The position numbers and the translations under genes are program-made. From Nectonema munidae (Eukaryota; Nematomorpha; Nectonematoida; Nectonematidae): a DNA stretch of 64,000 nucleotides. Positions 12,300 through 23,767 of this stretch are shown here, piece by piece (the first letter of the stretch is position 1; the number at the start of each line of letters is the position of its first letter). The notes under the pieces are model-generated. The model did no database searches, was not told where the DNA came from, and saw only the letters and a program-made list of their open reading frames with translations. Location: contig JAUIRK010001009.1 of NCBI GenBank assembly GCA_030549495.1, positions 310,001 to 374,000 of the forward strand. The letters run 5' to 3'.

Positions 12300-14316
12300 G
12301 TAAAATTTATTAATTAAAAATGCATATATAATTCCGATTTTATGTAATTTTAGTTATAAATTTTTGTTTTTGATTGATAAAACTTCATATAAACACATTT
12401 AAAGCACAAATAAAAAAATATTATAAAGTTTAGCTTTAACAGAAATATTATTTGACATATTTGGGAAAAATTTGTATGTGGTGAAGCTTATAAAAATAAT
12501 GGAGTTATAGGGGAGGCTTGTTAAGAAAAAGCTTAAGAAACACTGTACTAGATTATTCCCAAAATAGATATAATCATATTAGTATAATTAATCAAAAATT
12601 TAATTAAATTTAGAACTAATTTTTATAATTTTTAGTATTAGAAGATCAGAAGAATCCTCTTATTGTATGAAATGCTAAATTATCTTCACAGTTAAAGTGC
12701 TTTTAAAGTTATAAATTCGATCGTTTTTTCAACTTGTATCATTACAGTTTGTAAAAAAGTCAAGTCTTCAATCAATGGTTTTAAAATTTCATTGAAACCA
12801 TTTTTATATAAAGTAAAACAAGTTAAATAGCATGCAATTTTGATCTATATCTTGTTGGAATTTTATCACAAAATAAAAAGGTTTAGGACTTTTTACTTAG
12901 AGCATTATTAATTACTAAGTCATCAAAATAAAGAATAATTTGGTTGGATTTTTCTTAAATAAGGTATTTTCTTTAAATACATTACTAATATCGATATATC
13001 TTCTTTTTTTTTAAATATCTTTTTCATTTTCTTTGTTTAATTGTGCGCATCTTTTGGATGTCTTATACATAATTGATATATTATCCTTTTCTTTTGAATT
13101 GTATTTAAAATTTTGTTAATTATAAGTACTTCTCCAAGCGGGTTTTATACAAACTTTTGAAGTACTTGTTATCTCATTGTCAATTTTTATGTTTATTATA
13201 TATTACGTGTGTTTTAATTTGTGTATATAAAATTGATGTTTAATATCCTGTAGTCTGCTTGTTGCTGGATAATGCGATATCAAATAAATCTTTCTTCTTC
13301 TTCTTACTTCCATCAACTGTTCTTTCCATTATAATAAACTCAAAAAATAGAAATCACGTTTTAAGAACTTCTAGAATTGGGACATAAGAAAAGTTACTCT
13401 TACGAACAGGTAAAATAGAAGATAAGGAGTATTCAATAAAGTTGCAATTGTCTTTAATATTTATTTAATTTCTACTAAGTAGAGTATGATTCTAAATTCG
13501 ATTCAATTTCAGTCTTTTTATTCAAAAGAGAATTTATATCATTAAAAACTATAATAATCATTGATATTTCTTCTATTTTCTAAAAAATGTATATTATTTT
13601 AGAAATTATTTTTGTACCTTATTTATCCAATTTTTGTAGTCTTAAAATTCCTTTCTAAATAGGTTTAAAAATTAAAGTTTTACATTCAAAATTTATTATT
13701 TTTTAACTAATCTTACTTTTTTATATCTATATTTTGTTCATTTTTTAATATTATTCTGTTTTATATTCATAAAACAATAAAATGACATTTTTTTTTAAAT
13801 GCATTTATCAAATTATTTTGTATAAGTAGACGTCTAAGTAAGAGTTCTAATAAAGCAGGGGCTGCCTAATGCCACATAGAAAGTTTTTTAAAAATAATTA
13901 ATTTCTTTATTGTCAACGTTTTTAATTCAAAGAGTTCCATATTCAAAATCTAAAAAATAAAATCTGTTTTGATATAATGTGTTGCGTTTAAATACATATA
14001 TTTCTTTTTACCTGTCCCTTTTACAATGGATAGATAAAGATAAAGATTTTTTTTATTTCTCATCTGATTTAAATTAATTATCATTCAGTTTGAAGAAATG
14101 AATGAAAATTTTGTTATAAATAGGGCTGAGAGATCGGAAAAATTATTTTTACTAATGTTGCTAAATTGACTTTACTAAAATAAATTTATATCATACCCTA
14201 TACTAATCTTTATAAAAAAATTCAATTTTTTGTTATACCATTTTTTAAAGTTAAAATAGAAATAATGAGTATAAATCATAGCAAAAATCAAAAACCAATT
14301 TATTAATGTTTTCATC
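12300..14316. other. AT-rich spacer
   Basis: No gene recognised. A stretch ending in AATAAATC plus TTC repeats at about 13285-13307 looks like a retroposon 3' tail, but no coding part precedes it. Confidence 0.45.
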
Positions 14317-14318
14317 GC

Positions 14319-15200
14319 GTAACCCTTATTTTTTTCGCTCAAGTGATGTGTTTTACCCCCCTCCCTTCCTTCTCATTTTAAAGATTTTTACGTATATTTT
14401 TAGTGTATGATTTTAATATGACAAACAACCCATTTTCAAGTATGTAGAATTTAGTGGTAATGTTCATTTTTATGAAAATTCAAAAAAATGATTTTAAAAT
14501 ATAACAGTTAATTTCAATTTTTATTGAAATACTTATAAAAAGTTTTTTACACGTATATAAATTTTTTAAGTATGCCCAATTTAGTTGTGATGCTCATAAA
14601 TCAAATAGACATATTAAAAATAGATTAAACCTGTCAGTCAATATCAAATATATAAACTTCAAAATAAATTCTACTTGCAGTATTTCTAGGCTAATTATTT
14701 TCTTAATTTATTTACAACTTTAGGTTTCACTTAAAATATTTCATTTTTTTAGCAAATTATTTTTTTAGCAAAGAATTTTGATCTAGGTAGGACCTCCATC
14801 GTTTTCGCTGCAAATTCGTTATCGACTGATTAATCTTTACGGATCCTTTCTTGGTAGCTCTTTTTTCATTAGAAATTTATTTTCTTCAATGTGTGTTTCA
14901 AAAAACTTTTTTAAGGATTTATTTTGAACAGTTTTTTCCCTCTCTCTAAGCATTCTGATTAAAGAATCTTCTTGATGATCTTAGCATTTTTTATCAGTAT
15001 CTTAATTATCTTGATTGCGACTAAATCATCACATATTGGCATAAGTGACAATTTTTATAACTCTAACCTTTCAAAATTTTAAGATTTCCTACCCATTTTA
15101 GTGGAATGATAATTATAATCTTAGCTGATAGGCATAGATTTAAAAAATTTTCATAAGCACACAATATTAGATCTACACCACTTCTTAATTCATTGAAACA
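14319..15200 (-). mobile_element. inverted partial copy of the satellite-bearing piggyBac-like element
   Basis: Opens with ACCCTTATT and CGCTCAAGTG, the complement of the right end at about 20680-20716. It continues with inverted satellite B (14390-14650) and then a block at 14780-15150 matching the complement of 18840-19300, for example GATCCTTTCTTGGTAGCTCT. Homology fades after about 15200 and the far end was not found. The frame at 15063-15293 lies inside it. Confidence 0.65.
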
Positions 15201-15747
15201 TGGTACTATCAATCTCAAACTCACAAAGTTCGTGATAAATAAAATTATTATTTTGTCTATCAATTGTTGAATCATAGAGAAATTGTAAAACAATAAAAGA
15301 AAACTAAATAAAAAATATCATTTGAAAGCGAAGCGTTACCATATGATAACACAGGTAAAAATGATTTTGTTCAAAATTTAAAAGAAAAATGACAAAGAAC
15401 TAAGGTCAACTTTTGTTTAATTTATATTTAACTTTAAAAATTATTGAACTACTTAGTTATTCAAGAAGAAATATCGCTTTTTTATTTTTTGTAGCTATTT
15501 TAATAAATTTTATTTTTCAATTGTGTAAAAAAATAAAGAAGGAATTTCCAAAACAATGAGAAAATTTATGGATAAAAAAATGTTTAGTGAAAACAAAAAT
15601 GAAATAAGTTATATATAGATTTTTCATTTTGATATCAACCTTCCTCCATCACAATCTATTAATTTTAATGTGTTTTAGCACGTCCTATACCTTCAGTTCT
15701 TAGAATCCAAAATTTTGATTGATTAATTTTTCAAAGATGAATTTTAG

Positions 15748-18700
15748 AAAATTACGTGTGCTTGGATGAAATTTCCTAACGACCCGGATTCCGATTTTCA
15801 GATTGCTAAGTTCTTGATCGAATCTCCAGAACAAAAAAAGTGGAAGGAAGGGGTCATTATATTGCAAGGTTTTCATTGCTTCAACATTCACATTCGATTT
15901 TTTAAATGCTTATTTTTAGATTTGTTCGAAACTGTTGATGACGTACACAGAAAACGAGAATATGCTTATTTTTTAGCAGTTGGCCATAACAAACTTAAAG
16001 TATGCTATTTTCATTTAACGTGTTTTCCGACTCATAATAGGGCGAACTGTTGATTTTCAAGCAAAATCAAGGAAAACAAAACGGGCATCAGCGATGCATG
16101 CATCCATGCGATTGTACGCCTAAACATAGACGGAGGTGGAAGTTGGGTCCGATTCGCACTGCAAAACTGTATCCAAAAAAGTCCAACTAAAATAAATATA
16201 AAAGGATTGTTTGTTACTTTTTTTTTACAATTGAGCGTAGGCGAGTAGAAAATTGGAAGAATTATGTTAGAATCATTTAGTTGATTGTTTTTTCTAGGAT
16301 TATGGCACAGCTCTTAAATTTGTCGAAAGCATACTAAAAGCAGAACCGAATAATCATCAAATTCTCAATCTTAAAAAAGAAATACAAAAAAAACTGAAAG
16401 AAGGTAATGATGCATTAATTTCTGTTTCAGTATTATTTGTCTGTGTTCTGCTTGATACTAATATAATTTTGAACGTATATGAGTTTACTAAATTTAAAAG
16501 GCAATTTATTCTACAAATATGTTTAAATTTGCAAAAATTGACTAGAGGAAGATTACCATAATTTGTCCTGCTAAAAAAGTTCTTAACCCTATTAGTGCTG
16601 GGGGGCGTAAAACGCCCCCCCCCCCCTTCACTAAAAAATTAATTGTAGAAAATTGGCTGAATCATATCCCTTCAAATTTGGTGACATTTCCTAAAATCGC
16701 TAGCTGCATCTTTTGAAACCATTTTCATGGTAGTTGAATTTTTATCAAAATGGTAGTTGAATTTTATCATGTTCAAAACTCAATCAAAATCAAAAATTAA
16801 AATTTTTCAGCAAAATTTTGACATTATCTGTACCTAACCTTATAACCTAGGATCTATATTATATAATACCCTGAAAATTTATAATTATATACAGTTTGGA
16901 ACGCATAACACTTTATATATTTAATTTTTTCAATAATCATGGCTACTTTTTGGAAAATGTCAATCAAAATTTTGATTGATCAAAAATATATCTAATAAAA
17001 TATACCTTCAAATTTTACATAAAATATATGTTTTTATACTAAATCGGTCATGCTGTTTTCATTTCTGGACTCATTTTTTACATTTAGGATGTGAAAATAC
17101 CTATAAGTAGTAATCAAATTTGCGTTTTACTTCTGAAAATTGTCTCCAAAAACATTCCTTCACATTTTACATAAAATATATGCGTTATACTAAATCGGCC
17201 ATGCTGGTTTCATTTCTGGACTCATTTTTTACGTTTAGGATCTGAAAATACCTATAAGTGTTAATCAAATTTGCGGTTTACTTCTAAAAATTATCTCCAG
17301 AAACATTCATTCAAATTTTACACTGAAATATATATGTTATACTAAATCGGCCATGCTGGTTTCATTTCTGAACTCATTTTTTACGTTTAGGATGTGAAAA
17401 TACCTATAAGTGTTAATCAAATTTGCCGTTTACTTCTAAAAATTGTCTCCAAAAACATTCATTCAAATTTTATAATGAAATATATGTTTTATACCAAATC
17501 AACCATGCTGTTTTCATTTCTGAACTCATTTTTCACATTTAGAAGTTTTAAAATATCAGTCAAATTGCGGTTTACTTCTAAAAGCTATCTCCAAAAATAT
17601 TCTCTCAATTTTACATGAAATATTTGTTTTTATACCAAATCGATCATGCTGTTTTCATTTTTGAACTCATTTTTTTACATTTAGGATTTGAAAATACTTA
17701 TAAGTATAAATCAAATTTGCGGTTTACTTCTGAAAATTGTCTCCAAAAATATTCTCTTGAAATATATGTTTTTATAGCAAATCAATCATGCTGTTTTCAT
17801 TTCTGAACTAATTTTTTACATTTAGGATGTGAAAATACCTATAAGTGTTAATCAAATTTGCGGTTTACTTCTAAAAATTGTCTACAAAAACATTCATTCA
17901 AATTTTACAATAAATATATGTTTTTATACCAAATCAACCATGATAGTTTCATTTATGGACTCAATTTTTGCAGTTTGAATTTGAAAATACATATAAGTAT
18001 CAATTAAATTTGCGTTTAGTTCTAAAATTTGTTTTTATAGCAAATAGATCATGATGATTTCATTTCTGAACACAGTTTTCGCATTTAGAGGTTTTACTGC
18101 TAGTGTCAATCAAATTTGCAGTTTATGTCTGAAAACTATATCCCAAAATATTCTCTCTAATTTTACATGAAATATATGTTTTTATACCAATTCGACCATG
18201 ATAATTTTTATTTCTGAAATCATTTTTTGCATTTAGAGGTTTTAAATGTCTGTATCTGAAAGCTTGAATCAGATTTGCGGTTTACTTCTAGATACTGTCT
18301 TCAAAAATATTTTCAAAAAAATAAAATATCTATTTTATACCAAATCGACTATGCTTATTTTATTTCTGTACTGGATTTTGGATAATACGGTTAAAAAATA
18401 TCTCGAAGTGGCAATTGAATTAGTAATGTATGCCTGAAAATCAGTTCTGTAAAAAAATTTCAAAAAATGGCTGCATATTTGGTATATAGTAAAAATATAC
18501 TTTTTTTTTTGTATATTTTGGCTTATAATACTTTCTACAATCATCTTGAGTATGAAATATTTATTAAAAAAAATAAAACGTATTATAAAATCTTTGAAAA
18601 TTTGTATGAGAGAAGGAACCAAGTTGAAAACTAATTGAAAAGAAAACATGTGATCAAAATAGATAAATATAAAAAATATGTATCTTAACTAAATGGAAGA

Positions 18701-21700
18701 TCTACCATGTTCTAATGAACTAGGAAGTGGTTTAATTATATACTTCAAAAAAAATTTTGACTGTGAAAAAGAAGTTCCTCTTTTACAAATGAAAAATATT
18801 TAATTCTATAGCTTATCATCTAGGATTACAGTTAACATTTAGCTAAGATGTGTAGGAAATCTGAAAATTTAGAATAGGTCAGATTTATCAAAAATGGTAC
18901 AGATGCCAATATGTGAGAATTTAGTCACTATCAAGATATTTTTAATTTAAATTGAATTTGTCCATCTTTTTCCTTTTGTGTCAAAGAAGTAATTTTTTAG
19001 ATGAAGAACGTTGACAACTTTTTGTAATTGAACAATCAACATCACGAATGATTCATCAGAAAAAAACCTTTGAAATGAGATTGGTTGACAAATATTCAGG
19101 CCTGAGAGGAAAAAAGGAATTTTATCCTTATAAAAAAATTTTCGAACACACATTGAAGAATATAAATTTCTAATGAAAAAAGAGCTACCAAGAAAGGATC
19201 ATCATAGAATGAATACCAAAATTACATACTGTAAATTATAATATGACGTAGAGACTACGAGCCGATATTGAATTTCTAGCCAAAAAGATGGAGATCCTAT
19301 CGAGTTACATAAGTTACTGTAGAATGAAATATTTTGAGTGAATTAAACACCTAAAGTTGGTTTATTAAATAAATTAAGAAAATAATTACCAGAGAAAACT
19401 GCAAGTAGAAGTTATTTTTATGTTTATATATTTGACATTGATTTACAGGTTTAATCGATTTTTTGACAGGTTTTATTGATTTCATAAAAAAAAATGAACA
19501 TCACCATTAAATTCTGCATACTTGAAATGTATAAAAAAACTAAAAGAATTAAAATTTTAATTTTGACATGGGCTGTCATATTTAAATTATTTTGTCAGGT
19601 TTGACTAATATTTATAAAAAAAAGGAATATAACCGGTAAACACAGCCTACTTGAAAATGGGTATATGTGTGTAAAATGCCATGCACGGTAAACTTCATCA
19701 CCTCCCTATACTTTCTATTAAACGTAATTCTCTAATTCAAAAAACCGTGCCTGATCTTTTCTTTTTGGGATAAATCAATTTTTTGACAGTTTTGATTGAT
19801 TTTTATAAAAAAATGAATATCACCACTGAATTACGCATGCTTAAAAATGGGTATATATGTGTAAAAAATTTTATATACTTATTTAGATAAAAAGTTTCTT
19901 TTTGAGATGGGCTGTTACATTTAGATCAATTTTTTGACAGGTTTGATTGATTTTCATAAAAAAATGAATATCACCACTGAATTCAGCATATTTGAAAATG
20001 GGTATACATGTGTAAAATCTTTATATACTTATTTAGATAAAAAGTTTTTTTTGAGATGAGCTGTCATATGTAAATCACTTTTTTGACAGGTTTGAATGAT
20101 TTTCATAAAAAATGAATATCACCACTGAATTCAGCATATTTGAAAATGGGTATACATTTGTAAAAAACTTTATATACTTATCTAGATAAAAAGTTCCTTT
20201 TTGAGATGAGCTGTCACTTTTAGATCAATTTTTTGACAGGTTTGATTGATTTTCATAAAAAATGAATATCACCACTGAATTCAGCATATTTGAAAATGGG
20301 TATACATGTGTAAAAAACTTTATATACTTATTTAGATAAAAAGTTCCTTTTTGAGATGAGTTGTCACATTTAGATCAATTTTTTGACAGGTTTGATTGAT
20401 TTTCATAAAAAATGAATATCACCACTGAATTCAGCATATTTGAAAATGGGTATACATGCGTAAAAAATTTTATATATTTATTTAAATAAAAAGTTCCTTT
20501 TTGAGATGAGCTGTCAAATATAAATCAATTTTTTGACAGGTTTGATTGATTTTGATAAAAAATGGACATCACCACTGAATTCAGCATAGTTGAAATATAT
20601 ATGTAACATCAAAAATATTTATAAAAATTTATTAATCTCTGAGAAAAATAGGGGGGGAGGGCACTTTACGCCCCCCAGCACTTGAGCGGACAAATTTTGC
20701 CCAGCACTAATAGGGTTAATACTGAGAACAATTCTTAAATTGCTGCAAAAAAATTTAAGAGAAAATTTGGAATTGAAAGTATGCGTAAACGAAAGAATAT
20801 GATGCTAGGTTTTCTTCTTTCGCTCATAGTTCTACAATTTGTCACTATATTGTTCATTCAAGAAACAGCGTGCGTACTTTGTCGTAATTGTAATAATTAC
20901 CAGGGACGCACATCCTTGAAATTATTTGGGAGTCTTTGAAGCATCTTCGAAAAAAGACAACACATTTTTCTGAATTCCTACTCCTCTCTTGTCTATTCTA
21001 TTTCATTCTTAATTAAGCTTAATGTAAACTTTAACCCCCGCGCTATTAAGCTTAACGTCAACAATGAATGAGGACTTATAAATAGCTCCTCCTTTCTCAC
21101 TTCAAATAGATGCGCACCATCTCCAAAGTATGTGTAGAAAGGAGGTAAAGATATCAATTAACTATAAAAAAATTGAACATTTTATTGAATGAAAAAAATC
21201 ATTCATTAATTTTCAGTTGTTCCATTTCTTCTTCCTAAAAAATGAAAATGTTTTATTGAGAAAAATAAATTAAAAAAAACACATCCAAATTACATAACTT
21301 TTCTGAGGTAATTTCTATCAAAAATGTAAAACAGAACTAAAGTTAGAAAACTTGGAATTAGATTTTTTTCATTCTTTTTAGTGTATGAGAATAAGTGTAA
21401 GTTAGTTAGACTCTCAAAAAAGGGTATAAATATAGATAAAATTGTGCAAACAAAAATCAAACAATAAATTAAGATTGCATTACTCCATTTTTCTTAGCAT
21501 CATTCAAAAATAGGAAAAGCTAAATTGGTGCAAGCTACAAAAAGTAAAATAACTTTATACATTTTCCAATGATTTGCCTTTTATAACTTTTAAGGAAAAA
21601 AAGCCTATCAGAGAAAAAGTTATAGAGCTTCAACAAAAACTAAAAAAATTTACAGCATAACTTAAGTTTTTGAAAACTAATTTGACTTATCCCCTACAGC

Positions 21701-23621
21701 ATCTATGGATGGCGGCAGGTTGGTTGAGATGATGGACTCAGCACGGAAGCTTCTGGGTTCGTTTCCTCATCGATACCAATTTGTTCATAGTTTGACATAA
21801 GCAGTACATCAGTGCCTTGTCAATGAAAACACACCCACGGTACCTTTTACTCAAAATTGAAAATTTTGCTACATAAATAACATAAGATAGAAAGGAGACA
21901 AAATAAACTAATAAAGCAATTTTCACTATTTTAAAATGAAACTGTCTGTTCTCAGAATAATTTCAAAATAATAGGAGGCATAAAAAATGAGATTTTATTT
22001 GATATTTTCAAGTTTTTATAACCAGCAAAAGCCAGCGTTGAAGTAGCAAATCCTTATAAGATGATTTGGTAACGCTTGTATTTTTACATTTTGTAAGGAA
22101 TCATAAATACAAAAAAAGGTAGTTTAATCACTTTTCATAAAATTATTTAAGTCTAAGAACACAAAATCATAAAAAAAACCCGTTTAAACTAACAAATCAT
22201 AAACTTTGGTATCATGAAAAAAGGTTCTGAAAATATTGAACTTATATTCCGCTAAAAACTAGTTTCTAATGAGATAAAATAAAGTTATTTTTAATTTAAC
22301 CATAAATACAAATTAGAGAGAAGAGAGCTGGATGAGATAGGAGTAGAGATGTATCGGATGTGAATTTTTTTACATCCGCGGATGCGGATATTTGATTTGA
22401 CATCCTAGCGGATGCGGATATCCAAAATAAATTTTTATGCGGATATAAAATATTTTTAAAAAGTTGTTTTATATTTTACAGTATCTTACTATTTTAATAC
22501 CTTTTTATATTTTTTAATAGAATTTAAAGACATAACAACTCTTGTAAGTTTTAAACAAAAAAAATACGAAAAGTTTCAATAGATATTTATAAAAATTGAT
22601 TTTAAATTGCGGATGTTAACATGAAAAAAATCCGCGGATGAGGATGTAAAGCGGATGATCCGCATATGCGGTGTGGATGCGGATATCCGATACATCTCTA
22701 GATAGGAGAGCTTGAGTGAAAGAAGAGAGATTGAATGAGTGAAGAGAGCTTGAGTTTTAGCAGAGAAAGCGGAAGAGAAAAACAGAGGAGACAGAAATAG
22801 AATCACTGTGACAGAAGATGAGAAAATCTAGTGGGTCATCAACATGTGTTTGCTCAAAAATACTACAAGGAGACACTGTGATAAACATTGCTTACTTATT
22901 GTGTCCATATTGAAACTGTATTATTTTAGGCCAACTGCCCTAAAAAAAATTTGATATCGATTTTTCCGACTGTTTTTAACAGCAAAAATTGTTAGAAAAA
23001 CCTTTTTGTAAATTACCACACCAGAAAGCTGTTTATATATTTAATATACGATTGATACGGTGAAGTCGGTGTTCATAGTGTAAGGTTGCGTTCTTTTCCA
23101 AGAAAAGGAGAGGAAATATTAGAGAATAAACGATATGTAGTGTTCAAATTTTGACCATTTTCCTTCATCCTTTTTACACACTTCCTGGCACTCCTTATTC
23201 TTGAAGCAGACGCAACGGACAAAAATTGGAACCTTTCCTTTGTTATCCTTTCTTTTTTTACTTGAAAATGCTGCCATGAGCCAATCATTAGGAAATCTTT
23301 TAGTATAAAAGAGGATGAAAATTTAAAAAAATCAAGCTTTGTTTTTTTCCAAATATCTCCTTCAAAAGATATTTTTATCAACTGAGTTTAATTTCCCTTT
23401 TGCAAGCCGACATCGTTCTTGTTGATTTTTTTGTTTTGAGGAAAAATTGATTTGAAATTTCTCTAGTGTCAATACATTTGAGTTTTTGCACAAATTAACT
23501 AATTTCGCGCTTAATTTATTTAGAAGGCTTTAAAGGCTTAGGCATCGTGGGTTCGCTGGTTGTTGTGGTTGGTGGAATAGCAGCTGCAGCTATTTTGGCC
23601 TTAAGCCGAAAAAATCGTTGA
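15748..23621 (+). CDS. FIS1: mitochondrial fission 1 protein, four exons seen, 5' end missing
   Basis: Tail-anchored outer mitochondrial membrane protein with a TPR-like helical bundle, involved in mitochondrial and peroxisomal division. Exons: 15748-15868, 15920-15999, 16298-16403 and 23524-23621, all with GT-AG introns and compatible phases (1, 0, 1). Translated blocks follow the family in order: DFQIAKFLIES, WKEGVIILQD, REYAYFLAVGHNKLK, DYGTALKFVESILKAEPNN, KKLKEEGFKGLGIVGSL, then a 20-residue hydrophobic anchor and the basic tail SRKNR. Counting from the Met at 15766 gives 128 aa against about 150 usually; the first helix, some 20-25 residues, should lie in an upstream exon I could not find. 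The exon start at 15748 is the nearest AG and is provisional. The last intron is 7.1 kb and mostly transposons; the others are 51 and 298 nt. Confidence 0.93.
16880..18460 (+). repeat. satellite A, about 150-bp period
   Basis: Roughly ten or more diverged units with landmarks CCTATAAGTGTTAATCAAAT, GCGGTTTACTTCT, CATTCATTCAAATTTTACA and ATCGGCCATGCTGGTTTCAT. Successive CTTCT landmarks at 17281, 17433, 17575, 17727 and 17868 give steps of 152, 142, 152 and 141. Related units occur at 10780-11520 and 33100-33415. Several short open frames on the plus strand here are by-products of the repeat. Confidence 0.85.
18947..19153 (-). pseudogene. piggyBac transposase N-terminal fragment
   Basis: The minus-strand frame contains PISFQRFFSDESFVMLIVQ, close to the PLDFFELFFDDELIDLIVEE-type motif near the start of piggyBac (DDE_Tnp_1_7) transposases. 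Only about 70 codons are open; flanking frames are interrupted. This agrees with the TTAA-flanked termini of the element around it. The assignment rests on one motif. Confidence 0.5.
19430..20600 (+). repeat. satellite B, 150-bp period
   Basis: About seven units with landmarks TTTTTTGACAGGTTTGATTG, ATGAATATCACCACTGAATT and GAAAATGGGTATACATGTGT. TTGACAG landmarks at 19783, 19934, 20083, 20233, 20383 and 20533 step by 151, 149, 150, 150 and 150. The array is far more uniform than satellite A, so it amplified or homogenised more recently. Inverted relatives lie at 14390-14650. Confidence 0.9.
20904..21534 (-). repeat. dispersed repeat R1, copy 2 (inverted)
   Basis: Complement of 61919-62536 and of 1-482. 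It begins (plus strand) CAGGGACGCACATCCTTGAA and ends at CTAAATTGG. It lacks the 470-bp extension found after copies 1 and 3. It lies in the FIS1 intron about 185 bp after the piggyBac-like element. Confidence 0.8.
21545..21983 (+). repeat. SINE-like repeat S1, copy 1
   Basis: Shares about 450 bp with 51998-52490 (inverted), between AAAATAACTTT and GGCATAAAAAATGAGAT. An internal tRNA-like segment has an A-box-like GGTTGGTTGAGATGATGG and a B-box-like GGGTTCGTTTCC about 40 bp later. The position of the pol III boxes in the middle rather than at the start is odd for a simple SINE. The frame at 21738-21926 on the minus strand is judged spurious. Confidence 0.6.
21990..22335. other. FIS1 intron, unassigned
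   Basis: AT-rich; nothing recognised. Confidence 0.5.
22344..22700. mobile_element. hAT-type MITE family M1, copy 2, perfect target duplication
   Basis: Same termini as 9237-9539 (TAGAGATGTATCGGATG and CATCCGATACATCTCTA type). Flanked by identical 8-mers GATAGGAG at 22336-22343 and 22701-22708. It has more GCGGATGCGGATATCC reiterations near both ends than copy 1. It lies in the last FIS1 intron. Confidence 0.92.
22709..23523. other. FIS1 intron, unassigned
   Basis: No repeat recognised. A minus-strand open frame of 102 codons (23381-23073) has no motif I know and is probably chance. Confidence 0.45.
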
Positions 23622-23761
23622 AATTGTTCTCATTCACTCGCTGCTCAAGACAATTATTGCCTAGAAGAGTTTTTTTAAATTATTTCTTTAATGATTATTT
23701 TATGTGAATTTTTAACATTTGGTTTTGTTCTTCATAAGTCTTAAGTTTCAGAGATTAATGC

Positions 23762-23767
23762 AATAAA
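23762..23767 (+). terminator. likely poly(A) signal of FIS1
   Basis: AATAAA 141 nt after the FIS1 stop codon, in the sense orientation. Confidence 0.6.

Larger units (their letters stand above)
16587..20716. mobile_element. piggyBac-like element with two internal satellite arrays
   Basis: Perfect 16-bp terminal inverted repeats (CCCTATTAGTGCTGGG at 16587-16602; its complement at 20701-20716), flanked on both sides by TTAA (16583-16586, 20717-20720), the piggyBac target duplication. Just inside the left end a 9-bp-arm hairpin with a 3-nt loop lies at 16600-16620. The interior is satellite A (about 16880-18460), a middle block with a decayed transposase frame on the minus strand (18947-19153), and satellite B (about 19430-20600). 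It sits in the last FIS1 intron. It cannot code for a working transposase as it stands. Confidence 0.88.

Noticed and set aside
13862-13900. CAGGGGCTGCC hAT-like terminus
   Set aside because: No partner terminus or flanking duplication found; likely chance.
17394-18437. Several plus-strand frames in the satellite A array
   Set aside because: They recur with the satellite period and encode only AT-rich low-complexity peptides.
23073-23381. 102-codon minus-strand frame in the FIS1 intron
   Set aside because: No recognisable motif, no splice context and unremarkable composition.
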